A DNA stretch of 64,000 nt from Gloeotrichia echinulata CP02 (GCA_038087035.1 CP051187.1:5213001-5277000), one strand, 5' to 3'; shown: positions 51,708 through 61,455, counted from the stretch's first letter. Numbers and translations are program-made. The notes: generated from the sequence alone by a model not told the origin.

Positions 51708-53300
51708 ATGCCTTATACAATTCCTAACAAAAGTTGCGTTGGATGTGACAACTGCCGTCCCCAATGTCCTACGGGTGCAATCAAAATAGAGAACAATGAA
51801 TACTGGATCGATCCTTGTCTTTGTAACAATTGTGAGGGTTATTATCCCCAACCGCAATGTGTAATAGCCTGTCCAACCCAATCTCCCATACCTTTGCAGG
51901 CGAAAAAAGGGAGATGTAAAGTTGAACCGAGAGATGCTAGCAGCCCAGATTTATTTTCTAACGGGAAGAATCATCCATTTGCTTCAGCGATCGCCATTTG
52001 GGAAGCTTGTAACGTCCTCGCGCAGCGCACATCACTACATTGGGAAATTGATGAAGCAGGTTACTTATGTTATGGCCGACAAGTAAATCAGGGAAAAGGG
52101 GCGATCGCCTTTCACATCCAAGATCCATTCCAAGTCAGCAATCGCACCACACAATTAGAAAGCATTGCAGCCCTAGATATTAGAGCCGCTTGTATCCATC
52201 TAATTTTTGCAGCTCACGCCACAGCCAAAGAGCAACCTTGGGAGCAGGAATTTGCGATCGACGAACGCCAGCTAGAGAAATATTTAGGGCTAGAGAAACG
52301 CAAAGACCTGAGCAAAACCGCCAAACTCAATTTAATGAAAAACATCGTGCAACAAGCTTGTTCACTGATCATATCCATTGACTGGCCCCAACAAGGTCGA
52401 GTTAGGGGATTTTCCGTAGCAGGGACTCGCCTATGGCACTTGCTAAACATTGAACATCACTTTCAAGAAGACGATTTGGGATGCAAATATCTCATCGGAC
52501 TAACTTTTAAAGTGAAAGCGGGAATCTGGGCACAGCATTTCTTAAACAAACAAGCTTGTAAAGAGCGAAACGCATTCTATCAATATGGTACTCTACCTAA
52601 AACCCTGTTAACCACAGTCATGAGCATTTGGCAGCAACATGAAGGTGCCGCCCGATTAATGCTATGGTTGCTGTTTAAAACCAAAATGGGTAAAGAACAA
52701 CGTATTACCGTTCCTACTTTGCTGCGCGTTGCTTACGGTGAGGAAAAAGTTACCCTCGCCTCCAGACAAAGAGAAGAACGTAAACGCCTACTACGTACCT
52801 TTGAAAGCGATTTAGAAATGCTCAATCATTATGGAGTCAAACCAAACTTCGACCCCGTTACCTATCCAACAGAAATTCAACCACTGTGGGCAAAATTAGT
52901 TGATGTTCCCGAAGATCCAGAAGCAGCATTAGAATTTTGGACTAATGACGGCGGTGGTGACACCAGGCTCACAGACTCAGGCCCCCGTGGTAAGTGGAAT
53001 CTGCTGCTAAATGCTCGGATTTTGTCCTTTGAACTTCCCCCAGAATGGAAAGTGCAAAACTCCCAGACCGAAAAAAAGCAGCGGCGCAATTCCAAAACCA
53101 CAAAAAAGCCAAAAATCACAGGCGATCTGCTCGGTGAAGAGATTTTACAGGCGCGAAAAAATCTGAATCTCTCCCAGAGAGAGTTAGCAAAGCTCACAGG
53201 TAAAAGCCAAAGTTGGATTCGAGATCTAGAAAATGGCCGTTTAAAAGCCAAACTAGAAGACCAACTGCTGTTAAGGAAAGTGCTGAATATGGCTTTTTGA
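51708..53300 (+). CDS. cnfR: Transcriptional regulator CnfR (PatB) of nitrogenase genes
   Basis: CnfR senses oxygen/redox through iron-sulfur clusters and activates nif genes; patB mutants of Anabaena have abnormal heterocysts. 530 residues from ATG 51708 (MPYTIPNKSCVGCDNC). The N-terminal ferredoxin-like domain has CVGCDNCRPQCPTG and CLCNNC...CVIACPTQ. A central unique domain follows, then a C-terminal helix-turn-helix (LSQRELAKLTGKSQSWIRDLENGR, residues ~496-519). The frame reaches upstream to 51627; the shorter start is preferred as it begins the conserved region and follows GGGAAAAGAG. A hairpin CACCCCGC/GGGGTGCG (53307-53329) may terminate it. Confidence 0.93.
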   Translation: MPYTIPNKSCVGCDNCRPQCPTGAIKIENNEYWIDPCLCNNCEGYYPQPQCVIACPTQSPIPLQAKKGRCKVEPRDASSPDLFSNGKNHPFASAIAIWEACNVLAQRTSLHWEIDEAGYLCYGRQVNQGKGAIAFHIQDPFQVSNRTTQLESIAALDIRAACIHLIFAAHATAKEQPWEQEFAIDERQLEKYLGLEKRKDLSKTAKLNLMKNIVQQACSLIISIDWPQQGRVRGFSVAGTRLWHLLNIEHHFQEDDLGCKYLIGLTFKVKAGIWAQHFLNKQACKERNAFYQYGTLPKTLLTTVMSIWQQHEGAARLMLWLLFKTKMGKEQRITVPTLLRVAYGEEKVTLASRQREERKRLLRTFESDLEMLNHYGVKPNFDPVTYPTEIQPLWAKLVDVPEDPEAALEFWTNDGGGDTRLTDSGPRGKWNLLLNARILSFELPPEWKVQNSQTEKKQRRNSKTTKKPKITGDLLGEEILQARKNLNLSQRELAKLTGKSQSWIRDLENGRLKAKLEDQLLLRKVLNMAF

Positions 53301-53465
53301 TGCACCCACCCCGCTGGTTGGGGTGCGATTGACCCCGACCACAAGGGGTAAACAATTTTAGATTTTGGATACTTCGACTTCGCTCAGTACAAGTTTTGAA
53401 TTTTGGATTAAATCTAAAATCTAAAATTGGCTTGGTCAAGCAGCCTTTTGATTGTTGCCCAAGGT

Positions 53466-53661
53466 GGCTCTTCCGTACTTAGCGTGCTGAATTTATTAAA
53501 TAATCAGCTTGAAACCCTTGCAGAGCTAAGATAATAGCCATTATTTTCTGTATTTTATATCATATTGCTAAAAATTAAATTATGAACGCCTGTAAGCCTT
53601 ACTTTTAAAGCAAATTTATAAACTTTAATTAATAATTAAGCACGCTAAGTACGCAAGAACC
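53466..53661 (+). repeat. MITE family D, copy 2
   Basis: 196 bp, ends GGCTCTTCCGTACTTAGCGT and GCTAAGTACGCAAGAACC. The interior matches 33959-34152 in opposite orientation. It lies at the broken 5' edge of a tnpB fragment. Confidence 0.82.
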
Positions 53662-53673
53662 AAATTTGTTCAA

Positions 53674-54051
53674 ATGCCCTTGGGCAAACTTAAAGACAGA
53701 TTGGAACAACTATGTGATTTACACGGAATTAGATACCACCAAACAGAAGAATCCTACACGTCAAAAGCAAGTTACTTAGATGGAGACTCCCTACCCGTTT
53801 ATGGTCAAAAACCAGTTGGGTGGAAAGCGTCAGGTAAGCGTGTTGAACGTGGATTGTACCGAACCGCAAATGGTTCAATTGTTAATGCTGACCTAAACGG
53901 TGCAGCAAATATACTAAAAAAAGTAGCCAGCAATCTAAGCATAGACTTAGGCTTACTGGGTAGACGCTGTTTGACGAGCGTAGCGAGAATTAGACTTTGG
54001 ATACTACCTAAGTTTACTCTGTCCGCAGAATCTCAGTCCCTTCAGGGCTGA
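53674..54051 (+). pseudogene. tnpB: TnpB C-terminal fragment with right end
   Basis: 125 residues: a TnpB C-terminus with EESYTSKASYLDGDSLPVYG, GKRVERGLYRTANGS and the RuvC Asp in VNADLNGAANIL. This zinc-finger-less lineage is also seen at 59947. The N-terminal two thirds are absent; MITE D adjoins the break. The right-end hairpin (CTCAGTCCC, TTCA, GGGCTGAG; 54032-54052) and terminal GTGTCAAT overlap the 3' end of mysD on the other strand. Confidence 0.8.
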
Positions 54052-55066
54052 GAGTGTCAATGATAGCCGTCATTAATAACTCATTTAGAGGGATTCCCGC
54101 TGCTTTCGCCATACAGGAAATCACACTTTTAGGAGCAAAAGAACAATACAACCCGGCTTCTAAAAACCAAGGTTGTCCCTGTGGGTCGATGCGAAAATCA
54201 AATAAACTGTAGTGGCGACAACCTAAAGCCTGATGACACTTTTTAGCTACTTGCTGAACTTTTTCGGTGATGGGGTCATTAGGGTCTACCATCCAAGCTT
54301 TAATATTATCTTTAGCAGTAAAATGCAAGTTGCCGTCCTCGGTTTGTTGGAGTTTATCAGCATAGTTGCGAATGGGTTTTTCCTGGGGGTCTACCAGATA
54401 CTCTTCTAGGGGTAAACCCACTAGCTCCCCATCTTGAACAATGAGGCCGCATCTGACTTCTCGACCGAGTTCGATGAATGTTTCGACAATCACCTCCGAA
54501 GCATATTCAAATGCTGTTTTCAAGGCAGCGTCATATTCAGTAACATCTTTAACTAAGGCTACCCCTAAAGAGTTGTCAGCACTTGCGGGTTTGACAACTG
54601 CTGGAGGTGAAATTGTCGGTACGTCTCCTGGGCGCAGCAGTTCTCCACGAGGTACTTTCACCCCTGCTGCTTCGACAATTGCTTTGGCTCTGGCTTTGTG
54701 GGCGGCGATCGCCATAATATCTGGAGTATTACCGATGTAAGGAATATTCAGCAGGTCGAATAAAGCCCGGTAGTGAGTCATTCCCGGAATACAAAACATT
54801 TGTGGTATCACAAGGTCAATGTTTTGCGCTGTGATCAACTCTATGGCTTCAAACAGAGTCATCGGTTTGGCGACAGCAATATCTTCTGGTTCCAGGGTAC
54901 GAGGAAATCGCCAGTGGCGATCAGGTGTGATGTATGCAATTTGAAATTCATAGCGCGATGGCTCTGCTGTTGCTGTTAGACAATCTTGAGCATAAAGGCG
55001 TGACAAATTACAGTAAAAATCATTGTGGGCAGACCCAACTAAATGAAGAATACGAAGTAATGGCAT
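54014..55066 (-). CDS. mysD: MysD, D-Ala-D-Ala ligase-like MAA ligase
   Basis: Attaches a second amino acid (Ser, Thr, Gly or other) to mycosporine-glycine, giving shinorine-type mycosporine-like amino acids. 350 residues with an ATP-grasp fold: PPAVVKPASADNSLGVALV (ATP Lys), EVIVETFIELGREVRCGLI, and FRIDPQGQPWFLEAGLYCSF (metal Glu). The last ~13 residues (LSPEGTEILRTE) are encoded by the right end of an IS on the opposite strand, so the native C-terminus has been exchanged. Last gene of mysABCD; 118 bp after mysC. Confidence 0.9.
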   Translation of the reverse strand: MPLLRILHLVGSAHNDFYCNLSRLYAQDCLTATAEPSRYEFQIAYITPDRHWRFPRTLEPEDIAVAKPMTLFEAIELITAQNIDLVIPQMFCIPGMTHYRALFDLLNIPYIGNTPDIMAIAAHKARAKAIVEAAGVKVPRGELLRPGDVPTISPPAVVKPASADNSLGVALVKDVTEYDAALKTAFEYASEVIVETFIELGREVRCGLIVQDGELVGLPLEEYLVDPQEKPIRNYADKLQQTEDGNLHFTAKDNIKAWMVDPNDPITEKVQQVAKKCHQALGCRHYSLFDFRIDPQGQPWFLEAGLYCSFAPKSVISCMAKAAGIPLNELLMTAIIDTLSPEGTEILRTE

Positions 55067-55184
55067 GATTCATCTTCCTATGTGATTTAAGGCTGTAACT
55101 GGAGTTTAGTAGTTCATGAAACGATTTATAAAAGCTTTAATTGCATTTGATTTTTACTACTGTCTCTGAGATGAAAATAGCCTT

Positions 55185-56582
55185 TTAATCGCCGCCTAAT
55201 TCCACCAATTTGCCAATGTTGAAGTCTATTTTTACCCATCCTTTAAGTTGTTGCAGATTCTTGAGCAAAAGTAGAGGAATTTGCCAGTGATGCAAGGTCA
55301 AAAATGGTATGGGGTCATCAAGACAGTAAATAGCATCAGTACCCCGCACTAGGGTATTAACAGCCGTTTGCAATTGTTTCCCGGAACGGATACCAGTTAG
55401 TCGCCAGATTTCGTGATATATCCAGTAAGTGGGTTTGCTACTTGCTAAAGGTTCCACCGGTGCAGCTAAAGGAGTTTTCCCAAAATAGGCATCTGCCACA
55501 CCAGGATGATTGTAGAACATTGTGATTGCCGAATGAGTACGGGGGTTGCATTCAATGGCGTAAACTGTACCGTCTTCGGCTTGGATAAAGTCGAAAGAAA
55601 TTTGTCCAGTCAGTTGCAAATTCTTGACGAAGTGTTGCACCCATTGACGGATTTGGGGATTTTCGACGTTTTCATAGTTGATTTGAAACGCCGAAGAGTT
55701 GCAACAGCAATGCAATCTTAATTCTCCATCTCGCACTGTACTATGGGTACAGAACTCCTTACCAGGAATAAACTCTTGCATAATCCAAGGTGTTTCTGGA
55801 CTGATGGGTAAACTGTTGACAAAGGCTGCTGTCTCTTCTGGGGTGTCGCAGGGAAGTTTGGTTAAATTTAAGCGGCGAACGGAGTCGTAAGCAATACTTT
55901 TAAGAATATATTTGCGGGTTTCTTGACTAAAATCAAAATCGATAACCTGTTGAGGATTTGTGATTTTAAAAGACTTGGGAACAGATAAACCCAGCGATCG
56001 CGCTTGATCCGTAAAGGCAAATTTATCATCTAGCATCTTAGTGATATCTGGATCAAAGTGCAAAACTTCGCAGTATTCTGCTAGTGCAGGCTTTGCTAAA
56101 GAGTCGTAGTAACTAGCGATAGGACTGCATACAGGTACATAAATGTCAACTTTTTCCTTTTTAACAATTTCTACTAGGGACTGAATATAGCCTTCTGGGT
56201 CTGATTGCGGAGCCTGGACTGTATAAAAACGACTCACGGCTTGAGAAAATCTATGCCCAGACAACCAGTATTTATGACTTTCAATCAGAATAACTCTGTG
56301 TCCGCCTGCATGAAAGCAGCGAGCCAGTTGCAATGCTTTGGTCATCTTGGCTCCACTCACCAAGATAGTCTGAGGAGGAGTAGCCACTCTGCTGCTTTTG
56401 GTAAACGGCGATCGCACAATGCCCCACAATAAAGATATCAACACTATCAAAGCATTGAATGGCAAGGCGATTAATAATAATGTCAGTGTACCCAGAGTCT
56501 TGAATAGAGCCACTATCTTTTGCCTCACACCCCTTGAAGGCGTTGTCGATGGAAGTAGAGATACAAAAATCGATTGTGCCAT
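55185..56582 (-). CDS. mysC: MysC, ATP-grasp mycosporine-glycine synthase
   Basis: Couples glycine to 4-deoxygadusol with ATP, forming mycosporine-glycine. 465 residues. An N-terminal hydrophobic helix (LGTLTLLLIALPFNALIVLI) is typical of MysC. TILVSGAKMTKALQLARCFH begins the pre-ATP-grasp domain, and WIMQEFIPGKEFCTHSTV and TVYAIECNPRTHSAITMFY contain ATP/metal residues. Middle of the minus-strand mys operon, 209 bp from mysB; the gap contains a GC-rich dispersed hairpin (CTAAGCGCAAGCGCTTAG, 56686-56703). Confidence 0.93.
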   Translation of the reverse strand: MAQSIFVSLLPSTTPSRGVRQKIVALFKTLGTLTLLLIALPFNALIVLISLLWGIVRSPFTKSSRVATPPQTILVSGAKMTKALQLARCFHAGGHRVILIESHKYWLSGHRFSQAVSRFYTVQAPQSDPEGYIQSLVEIVKKEKVDIYVPVCSPIASYYDSLAKPALAEYCEVLHFDPDITKMLDDKFAFTDQARSLGLSVPKSFKITNPQQVIDFDFSQETRKYILKSIAYDSVRRLNLTKLPCDTPEETAAFVNSLPISPETPWIMQEFIPGKEFCTHSTVRDGELRLHCCCNSSAFQINYENVENPQIRQWVQHFVKNLQLTGQISFDFIQAEDGTVYAIECNPRTHSAITMFYNHPGVADAYFGKTPLAAPVEPLASSKPTYWIYHEIWRLTGIRSGKQLQTAVNTLVRGTDAIYCLDDPIPFLTLHHWQIPLLLLKNLQQLKGWVKIDFNIGKLVELGGD

Positions 56583-56791
56583 AAGTTTTTCAAATTATAA
56601 GGAGATGAGGGAGATGAGCAAGTAGGGGAGATGAGGGAGTAGTCAAAAATCTTGCAAAAGTCCTCTAACACCCCACCCCCAGTCCCTAAGCGCAAGCGCT
56701 TAGGGGAGAATTTGCTTTAGGGTAGGGTTCTTATTTTTTTATTTATGCAAGAGGTCTATGATTAACCCCTCATCCTCCTTATCGCCCTCAA

Positions 56792-57625
56792 TTATGCTAC
56801 CCGTCTAATCAAGGTCACACCATCTCGTATGGGTAGCAAAACTTGCTCTACACGAGGATCGGCGGCGACAACAGCGTTGAACTGAGCGATCGCTTCACCG
56901 TTGGCGGTGCGTTGTTCTGGTGGTAGGTAAACTTGTCCTTGTAACAATGTATTATCCACGCAAATTAACCCGTCGGGACTTAGCAAGCTACTATCCAAGA
57001 TGGTTTGAAAGTACTTTACATACTCCTTTTTATCGGCATCAACGAAGATTAAATCAAATGATTCTTTTGTTGCTGCTAGTTTGTGGAGTGTCTCTAGGGC
57101 TGGTGTTACTTCGACGACGATTTTGTGGCCGTGGACAGACTCGTCAAAGCAAGCTTGAGCAAATTGGGCGACATAGGGGTCTACCTCACAAGCTATGAGT
57201 TGCCCATCGCTTGGTAATGCTTCTGCCATTGCCAAAGCCGAATACCCTGTAAACATTCCTAATTCTAGAATGCGCTTGGCCTTGGTCATGTGAACAAACA
57301 TTTTTAATGTCTGTCCTTCAAGATGTCCTGACAGCATTTCCTGTTCTAGTTGACGGACTGTTTCCCCATCACTAAAGCGTTTGCTCCAGTCTTCAAGGCT
57401 AGTTTTTTGCGCCAATGCTGTTAATGCGCTCGATTCTGGGGTGGTGTAATCATCCAAGTAGGGATCTAAACCCGCTGCTAATTGAACTGCTTGCCACAGA
57501 GAATCTAATATCTCTGGGGGAATGTTGTTCTCTTTTGCTAATTTCAGGGTTTGCTGTAACTGGGCAACTAAGATGCTGTGTGGCGTGATTGGTCTAGCTG
57601 TTGGGAGTTTTACAACACTCGTCAT
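56792..57625 (-). CDS. mysB: MysB, O-methyltransferase of 4-deoxygadusol synthesis
   Basis: Methylates demethyl-4-deoxygadusol to 4-deoxygadusol using SAM. 277 residues, a class I (CCoAOMT-like) methyltransferase: RILELGMFTGYSALAMAEAL is motif I, ACEVDPYVAQFAQ binds the SAM ribose, and DLIFVDADKKEYVKYF carries metal-binding Asp residues. Its start lies 4 bp after the mysA stop, so translation is probably coupled. Confidence 0.93.
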   Translation of the reverse strand: MTSVVKLPTARPITPHSILVAQLQQTLKLAKENNIPPEILDSLWQAVQLAAGLDPYLDDYTTPESSALTALAQKTSLEDWSKRFSDGETVRQLEQEMLSGHLEGQTLKMFVHMTKAKRILELGMFTGYSALAMAEALPSDGQLIACEVDPYVAQFAQACFDESVHGHKIVVEVTPALETLHKLAATKESFDLIFVDADKKEYVKYFQTILDSSLLSPDGLICVDNTLLQGQVYLPPEQRTANGEAIAQFNAVVAADPRVEQVLLPIRDGVTLIRRVA

Positions 57626-57629
57626 ATCT

Positions 57630-58859
57630 TCACACCCCTAATAGTTGAGCTTCTTCAGTTTCAATGTAGGCATCAACGCCTTTGCCACCACGAGGATATG
57701 TAGCACAAAGACGTTTGTGTTCAGCTAAAGCAGCATCAAGTTCTTGACGAGTCAAATCGTTGACAAAGAAGCACTCACCAATAGGACGAGGCATGGCGGC
57801 GCGTTGTTTGCCATCTCGTGTTAGGGTAATAGATTGGGTAGCATACCAGAGTAAATCTTCATCTAGTAGAGGATGATCGAGTGATAGACCTATACGACTC
57901 ATCAAGTCTAGAATGCGATCGCGCTCTTGTGTGGGAATGTAGCCTCGTTGTGCTGCAATGGTTGCAGATAAAGCCATATCTATATTGACGGCATGACCAT
58001 GATATAGGGGTACACGCGGCGCTAATTCTAGGGTAGGACTCCAAGTGTGGCCGTAAGCAATGACGCGATCAAGGTCTATTTCATGTAAGTTAGGAGTCTC
58101 TAACTCCAACATAGTTTTGATGGCTTCGTAGTTGACTTTATGGGCAATCTCTTTGATTTCTGGTGTACCATTCACATGTCCAAAGTGAGTGGAAAGCAGT
58201 TCTTCGCCATACTTGTATAGTAGTTCAAAGACTTGTGAGTTAGCAACTACAGCAATTTTTACTAATTCTGCCATCCCATTACGAACTTGAACCGTTGGCA
58301 AGGTTTGCAAAAATGAGAAATCGAGAATCACTTTTAAAGGTGCATGATATGCTCCCAAGCGATTTTTTAACTTGTGATGATTCACCGCTACCTTAATTGC
58401 TACACCTGCATCGATTAAGCCTATTAAGGTCGTAGGAATGCGAATGTAGTTACTCTTGCGACGGTAAGCAGCGCAAGCAAACCCAGCTACATCAGTAATT
58501 AGACCACCACCGATAACCAAGACTGGTTCTTTACGAACTAAGCCAAAGTCTGAAAAAGCGTCAACAATTTTTTCAAAAGTTGCAATGGTTTTATCCGGCT
58601 CTGTAATGATGATGGGAAATACTGTTAGTTCAATGTCATAGTGTCTAAAATATGACCTAATCTGCTCGCCATACAGTTCATACACATTGGCATCAATCAC
58701 AGTCAGACAGCGACCAAATTTCCCATAGCTATCTGCAATTTCTCGGTTTTTAATGTCAAATGCACCGTTTACATAGATCAGACTAAAATCGATTTTTTCG
58801 TAACCTTGTACGTGAAATTCAGTTTCTTTCGCTTCAAAACTTGCTTGAACTGTATTCAT
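57630..58859 (-). CDS. mysA: MysA, 2-demethyl-4-deoxygadusol synthase
   Basis: Sugar phosphate cyclase that converts sedoheptulose 7-phosphate to demethyl-4-deoxygadusol, the first step to mycosporine sunscreens. 409 residues with a dehydroquinate-synthase fold: GGGLITDVAGFACAAYRRKS (NAD), PTTLIGLIDAGVAIKVAVNH, and zinc ligands in MAELVKIA, YGHTWSP and YHGHAV. The VNHHKLKNRLGAYHAP segment favours DDGS over dehydroquinate or valiolone synthases. First gene of mysABCD, promoter side at 58860-58905 next to MITE A copy 2. Confidence 0.93.
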   Translation of the reverse strand: MNTVQASFEAKETEFHVQGYEKIDFSLIYVNGAFDIKNREIADSYGKFGRCLTVIDANVYELYGEQIRSYFRHYDIELTVFPIIITEPDKTIATFEKIVDAFSDFGLVRKEPVLVIGGGLITDVAGFACAAYRRKSNYIRIPTTLIGLIDAGVAIKVAVNHHKLKNRLGAYHAPLKVILDFSFLQTLPTVQVRNGMAELVKIAVVANSQVFELLYKYGEELLSTHFGHVNGTPEIKEIAHKVNYEAIKTMLELETPNLHEIDLDRVIAYGHTWSPTLELAPRVPLYHGHAVNIDMALSATIAAQRGYIPTQERDRILDLMSRIGLSLDHPLLDEDLLWYATQSITLTRDGKQRAAMPRPIGECFFVNDLTRQELDAALAEHKRLCATYPRGGKGVDAYIETEEAQLLGV

Positions 58860-58905
58860 GTCTGTTGACCTTTATTCAAACTAAAAAATTGTGGGATTTT
58901 GGTAG

Positions 58906-59033
58906 TACAGGAATACTATTTGATTTTTGAATTACACCTAAGCTAGACAATGCCAAGCAAAACCAAGGTGTGTAAGGCATAGCCCTACCCACAGATACTT
59001 AGACATGTTCAAAAATCAAACCGGATTCCTATA
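58906..59033. repeat. MITE family A, copy 2 (upstream of mysA)
   Basis: 128 bp; ends TACAGGAATACTATTTGATT (58906) and, on the right, the complement of TATAGGAATCCGGTTTGATT. The first copy is in the coxA element. It lies 47 bp upstream of the mysA start and may influence its promoter. Confidence 0.82.
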
Positions 59034-59649
59034 GTTCCGATTTACTCTATTGAATGTTTATTAACACTACCCACAACAAAAGCCTAACACGAGGTTTTTT
59101 CTTAACTTCGTGCCATTCGACTTATGTATGTAACTTTAGTTTACACTTTTTATGTAGAAATGTTAACTTTTTTGAGAATTTTAACGGGCATCACGCTATG
59201 TAATACAGAAAAGCATAACTTGTAGTGCCAGGAAACCCAGTCGTGACAAGGCTTGGAGCTTAGAGTACTTTTATGAAAGTCCACCTACGTGGACTATGCA
59301 AAATCTTGATTTTCCTGCCCAGGTACAGGCTACCCTACAGAAAGCCGCTCCCTCTTCGCTGTTCGTGTAGTCAGCGGTCTGAAGGCTTTTGGGATTTGAA
59401 ATCGCGGGACTAGTCCTAGCCCATTGCTGATTACCTCGTGCCCATAGCCCCTCAATACTGCGTAGGTTTTGGAATTTCTTGGTTGAGGCAAGCTCTTGGA
59501 GCAGGGGGAGAAATGGAGGCTGGCGTTGAGTTTTGCCTCCCCTGCTTCCCCTGCCTCCCCTGCCTCCCCTGCAAATCCTACGCAGTATGATAAAACTTTA
59601 AACAAAATATAGTCTAGCAGAGTCAGATATAGTCTAAAAGACAGTCCTA
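59034..59649. other. Region between MITE A and IS607-type element
   Basis: No gene. It holds a lone MITE C end (59396-59413) and a MITE E-like element: perfect 12-bp ends ATACTGCGTAGG (59455-59466) and CCTACGCAGTAT (59577-59588), with CTCCCCTGC repeats inside (59537-59573). Confidence 0.55.
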
Positions 59650-59823
59650 ATGAAATTATCTGATTATGCTAAAACCTTGGGGATTTCGTACCTTACCGCT
59701 TGACGACATTACAAAGCAGGTAAAATACCATATCCAACAGAACAACTTCCCACGGGTACGGTAATTGTTGATGACGACCCGAAAAAGATATCAGGGCAAA
59801 GCGCAAAACCGAAAAAATTGTAG
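59650..59823 (+). pseudogene. tnpA: IS607 tnpA remnant (DNA-binding domain with nonsense codon)
   Basis: MKLSDYAKTLGISYLTA, TGA at 59701-59703 in place of a Trp codon, then RHYKAGKIPYPTEQLPTGTV, IVDDDPKK and a stop. This is the MerR-like domain of IS607 TnpA; the recombinase domain is lost. It lies directly upstream of tnpB on the same strand. Confidence 0.75.
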
Positions 59824-59946
59824 AAGCCTTAAATTCTCCAACAGATTGATTAAGTTTTCTAGTCAAGCATATCTTACTGTATCTTGAATGATATACTAAT
59901 TTCATTGCCAAAGTTGATCAATACTTTGACTACGCTCAGTATAAAT

Positions 59947-61230
59947 ATGCGTCAAGTAGAAAAGCACATAATCAAAGAAGGACATGACTGGTTTGATTAT
60001 TGTAGTGACATTACCACTATTTCTCGACAGCTTTATAACACTGCTCAATTCACTCAACGCCAAGGTTTTTTCTACGGATGGGGAACTCAATCACAAGCTA
60101 GCTTAGACACTTTATTTAAACAAAACGAGAACTACAAAGCAATAAGCGCAAAAGTAGCTCAACTCGTATTAAAACAGAATGCAGATGCGTGGATTGCTTA
60201 CTACAAAGCATTAGTGGCTTACAAACTTGAACCAACTAAGTTCACTGGTAGACCAAAACCACCTAATTATGTTGATGATAAGAACCTGATTAAGTTTAAC
60301 AATCAAGCCATTGGTAAAAGAGAATTTAGTAAAGGTTCGGTTGTCCCGTCAATGTCGCCAATCAGAATCCCGGTAAAGCCTGGACTAAGATTTGAGGACT
60401 TGTGCGAAGTGCGAATTGTCCCAAAAACTGGATGCTTCGTTATCGAAATAGTCTATGAAATTACCGAGTTGTCAGAGTTTTTTTGTAGTTTGAATCCTGA
60501 ACTGAATGCGGCGATAGACATAGGCTTAGACAATCTAGCGACGATTGTTTTCAACGACTTTAGCGAACAGCCAATTATCGTAAACGGGAAACCATTAAAA
60601 TCAGCCAACCAATTTTATAACAAGCAGATTGCCAAGTTTCGAGGTTTTCTGCCTCATGGTAAAGCTAAATCAAGGCGAATCGCAAATATCGTCCGCAACC
60701 GTAATCAATTTATAGATTCATATTTGCATCAAGCCACAAAAATGATTGTGGATCAACTTCTATCTCTTGGTGTAACTCACGTCTCAATCGGGAAAAACGA
60801 ACAATGGAAAACACGTCTTAATTTAGGTAAACGTACAAACCAAAGCTTTATTCAAATACCACATGCTAAATTTATCGAGATACTGACTTATAAATTAGTT
60901 AGAGTCGGTATTACCGTTAAGGTAGCAGAAGAATCTTACACAAGTAAGGCTTCAGCGATTGATTGGGACATCATCCCAACTTATCAACCTAACAACAAGA
61001 TCAAGCATGTATTCTCAGGAAAACGTGTCAAACGTGCGTGGTATATCAGTAAAGATGGTTTGAAGATTCATGCTGACGTGAACGCAGGGTACAACATCGG
61101 CAGAAAAAGTAATCCTGAAGGGTTTGACTGTCTCCAGTCTATTCTAAGGGATAGGGGGTGTCTGGTAGTACATCCAAGGCGGATAACTCCACTATTTAAG
61201 CGTGTCCATGCTGAAAGTAGAGTCGCTTAA
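59947..61230 (+). CDS. tnpB: TnpB RNA-guided nuclease (zinc-finger-less lineage, IS607-associated)
   Basis: 427 residues from ATG 59947 (MRQVEKHIIKEGHDWFDYC); the frame opens at 59884, but that part does not look like TnpB. RuvC residues: NAAIDIGLDNLATIV (Asp), VSIGKNEQWK (Glu) and KIHADVNAGYNIG (Asp). The region of the zinc ribbon is EESYTSKASAIDWD to GKRVKRAWYISKDG, without Cys, as in the fragment at 53674. It appears complete. With the tnpA remnant it forms an IS607-type element at roughly 59650-61230. Confidence 0.85.
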   Translation: MRQVEKHIIKEGHDWFDYCSDITTISRQLYNTAQFTQRQGFFYGWGTQSQASLDTLFKQNENYKAISAKVAQLVLKQNADAWIAYYKALVAYKLEPTKFTGRPKPPNYVDDKNLIKFNNQAIGKREFSKGSVVPSMSPIRIPVKPGLRFEDLCEVRIVPKTGCFVIEIVYEITELSEFFCSLNPELNAAIDIGLDNLATIVFNDFSEQPIIVNGKPLKSANQFYNKQIAKFRGFLPHGKAKSRRIANIVRNRNQFIDSYLHQATKMIVDQLLSLGVTHVSIGKNEQWKTRLNLGKRTNQSFIQIPHAKFIEILTYKLVRVGITVKVAEESYTSKASAIDWDIIPTYQPNNKIKHVFSGKRVKRAWYISKDGLKIHADVNAGYNIGRKSNPEGFDCLQSILRDRGCLVVHPRRITPLFKRVHAESRVA

Positions 61231-61455
61231 AGCTAAATTGCATAAGTCTGACTATATTTGACTATGTGATTTGGAACTATTGCATAGCCCCTTGCCTGCT
61301 ATACATACAACAAATACAAGATTTTATTTCTACGTTGAGAGGTAAATCTACAAATTTGATTTCAGCCCTTAGATTTATGAATTCCTGACAAACAATGCTT
61401 ATAGTTAAGTTCTTAGGTGATGAACCACCTAAAAACGTAAGTGAGGCTAAGAATC

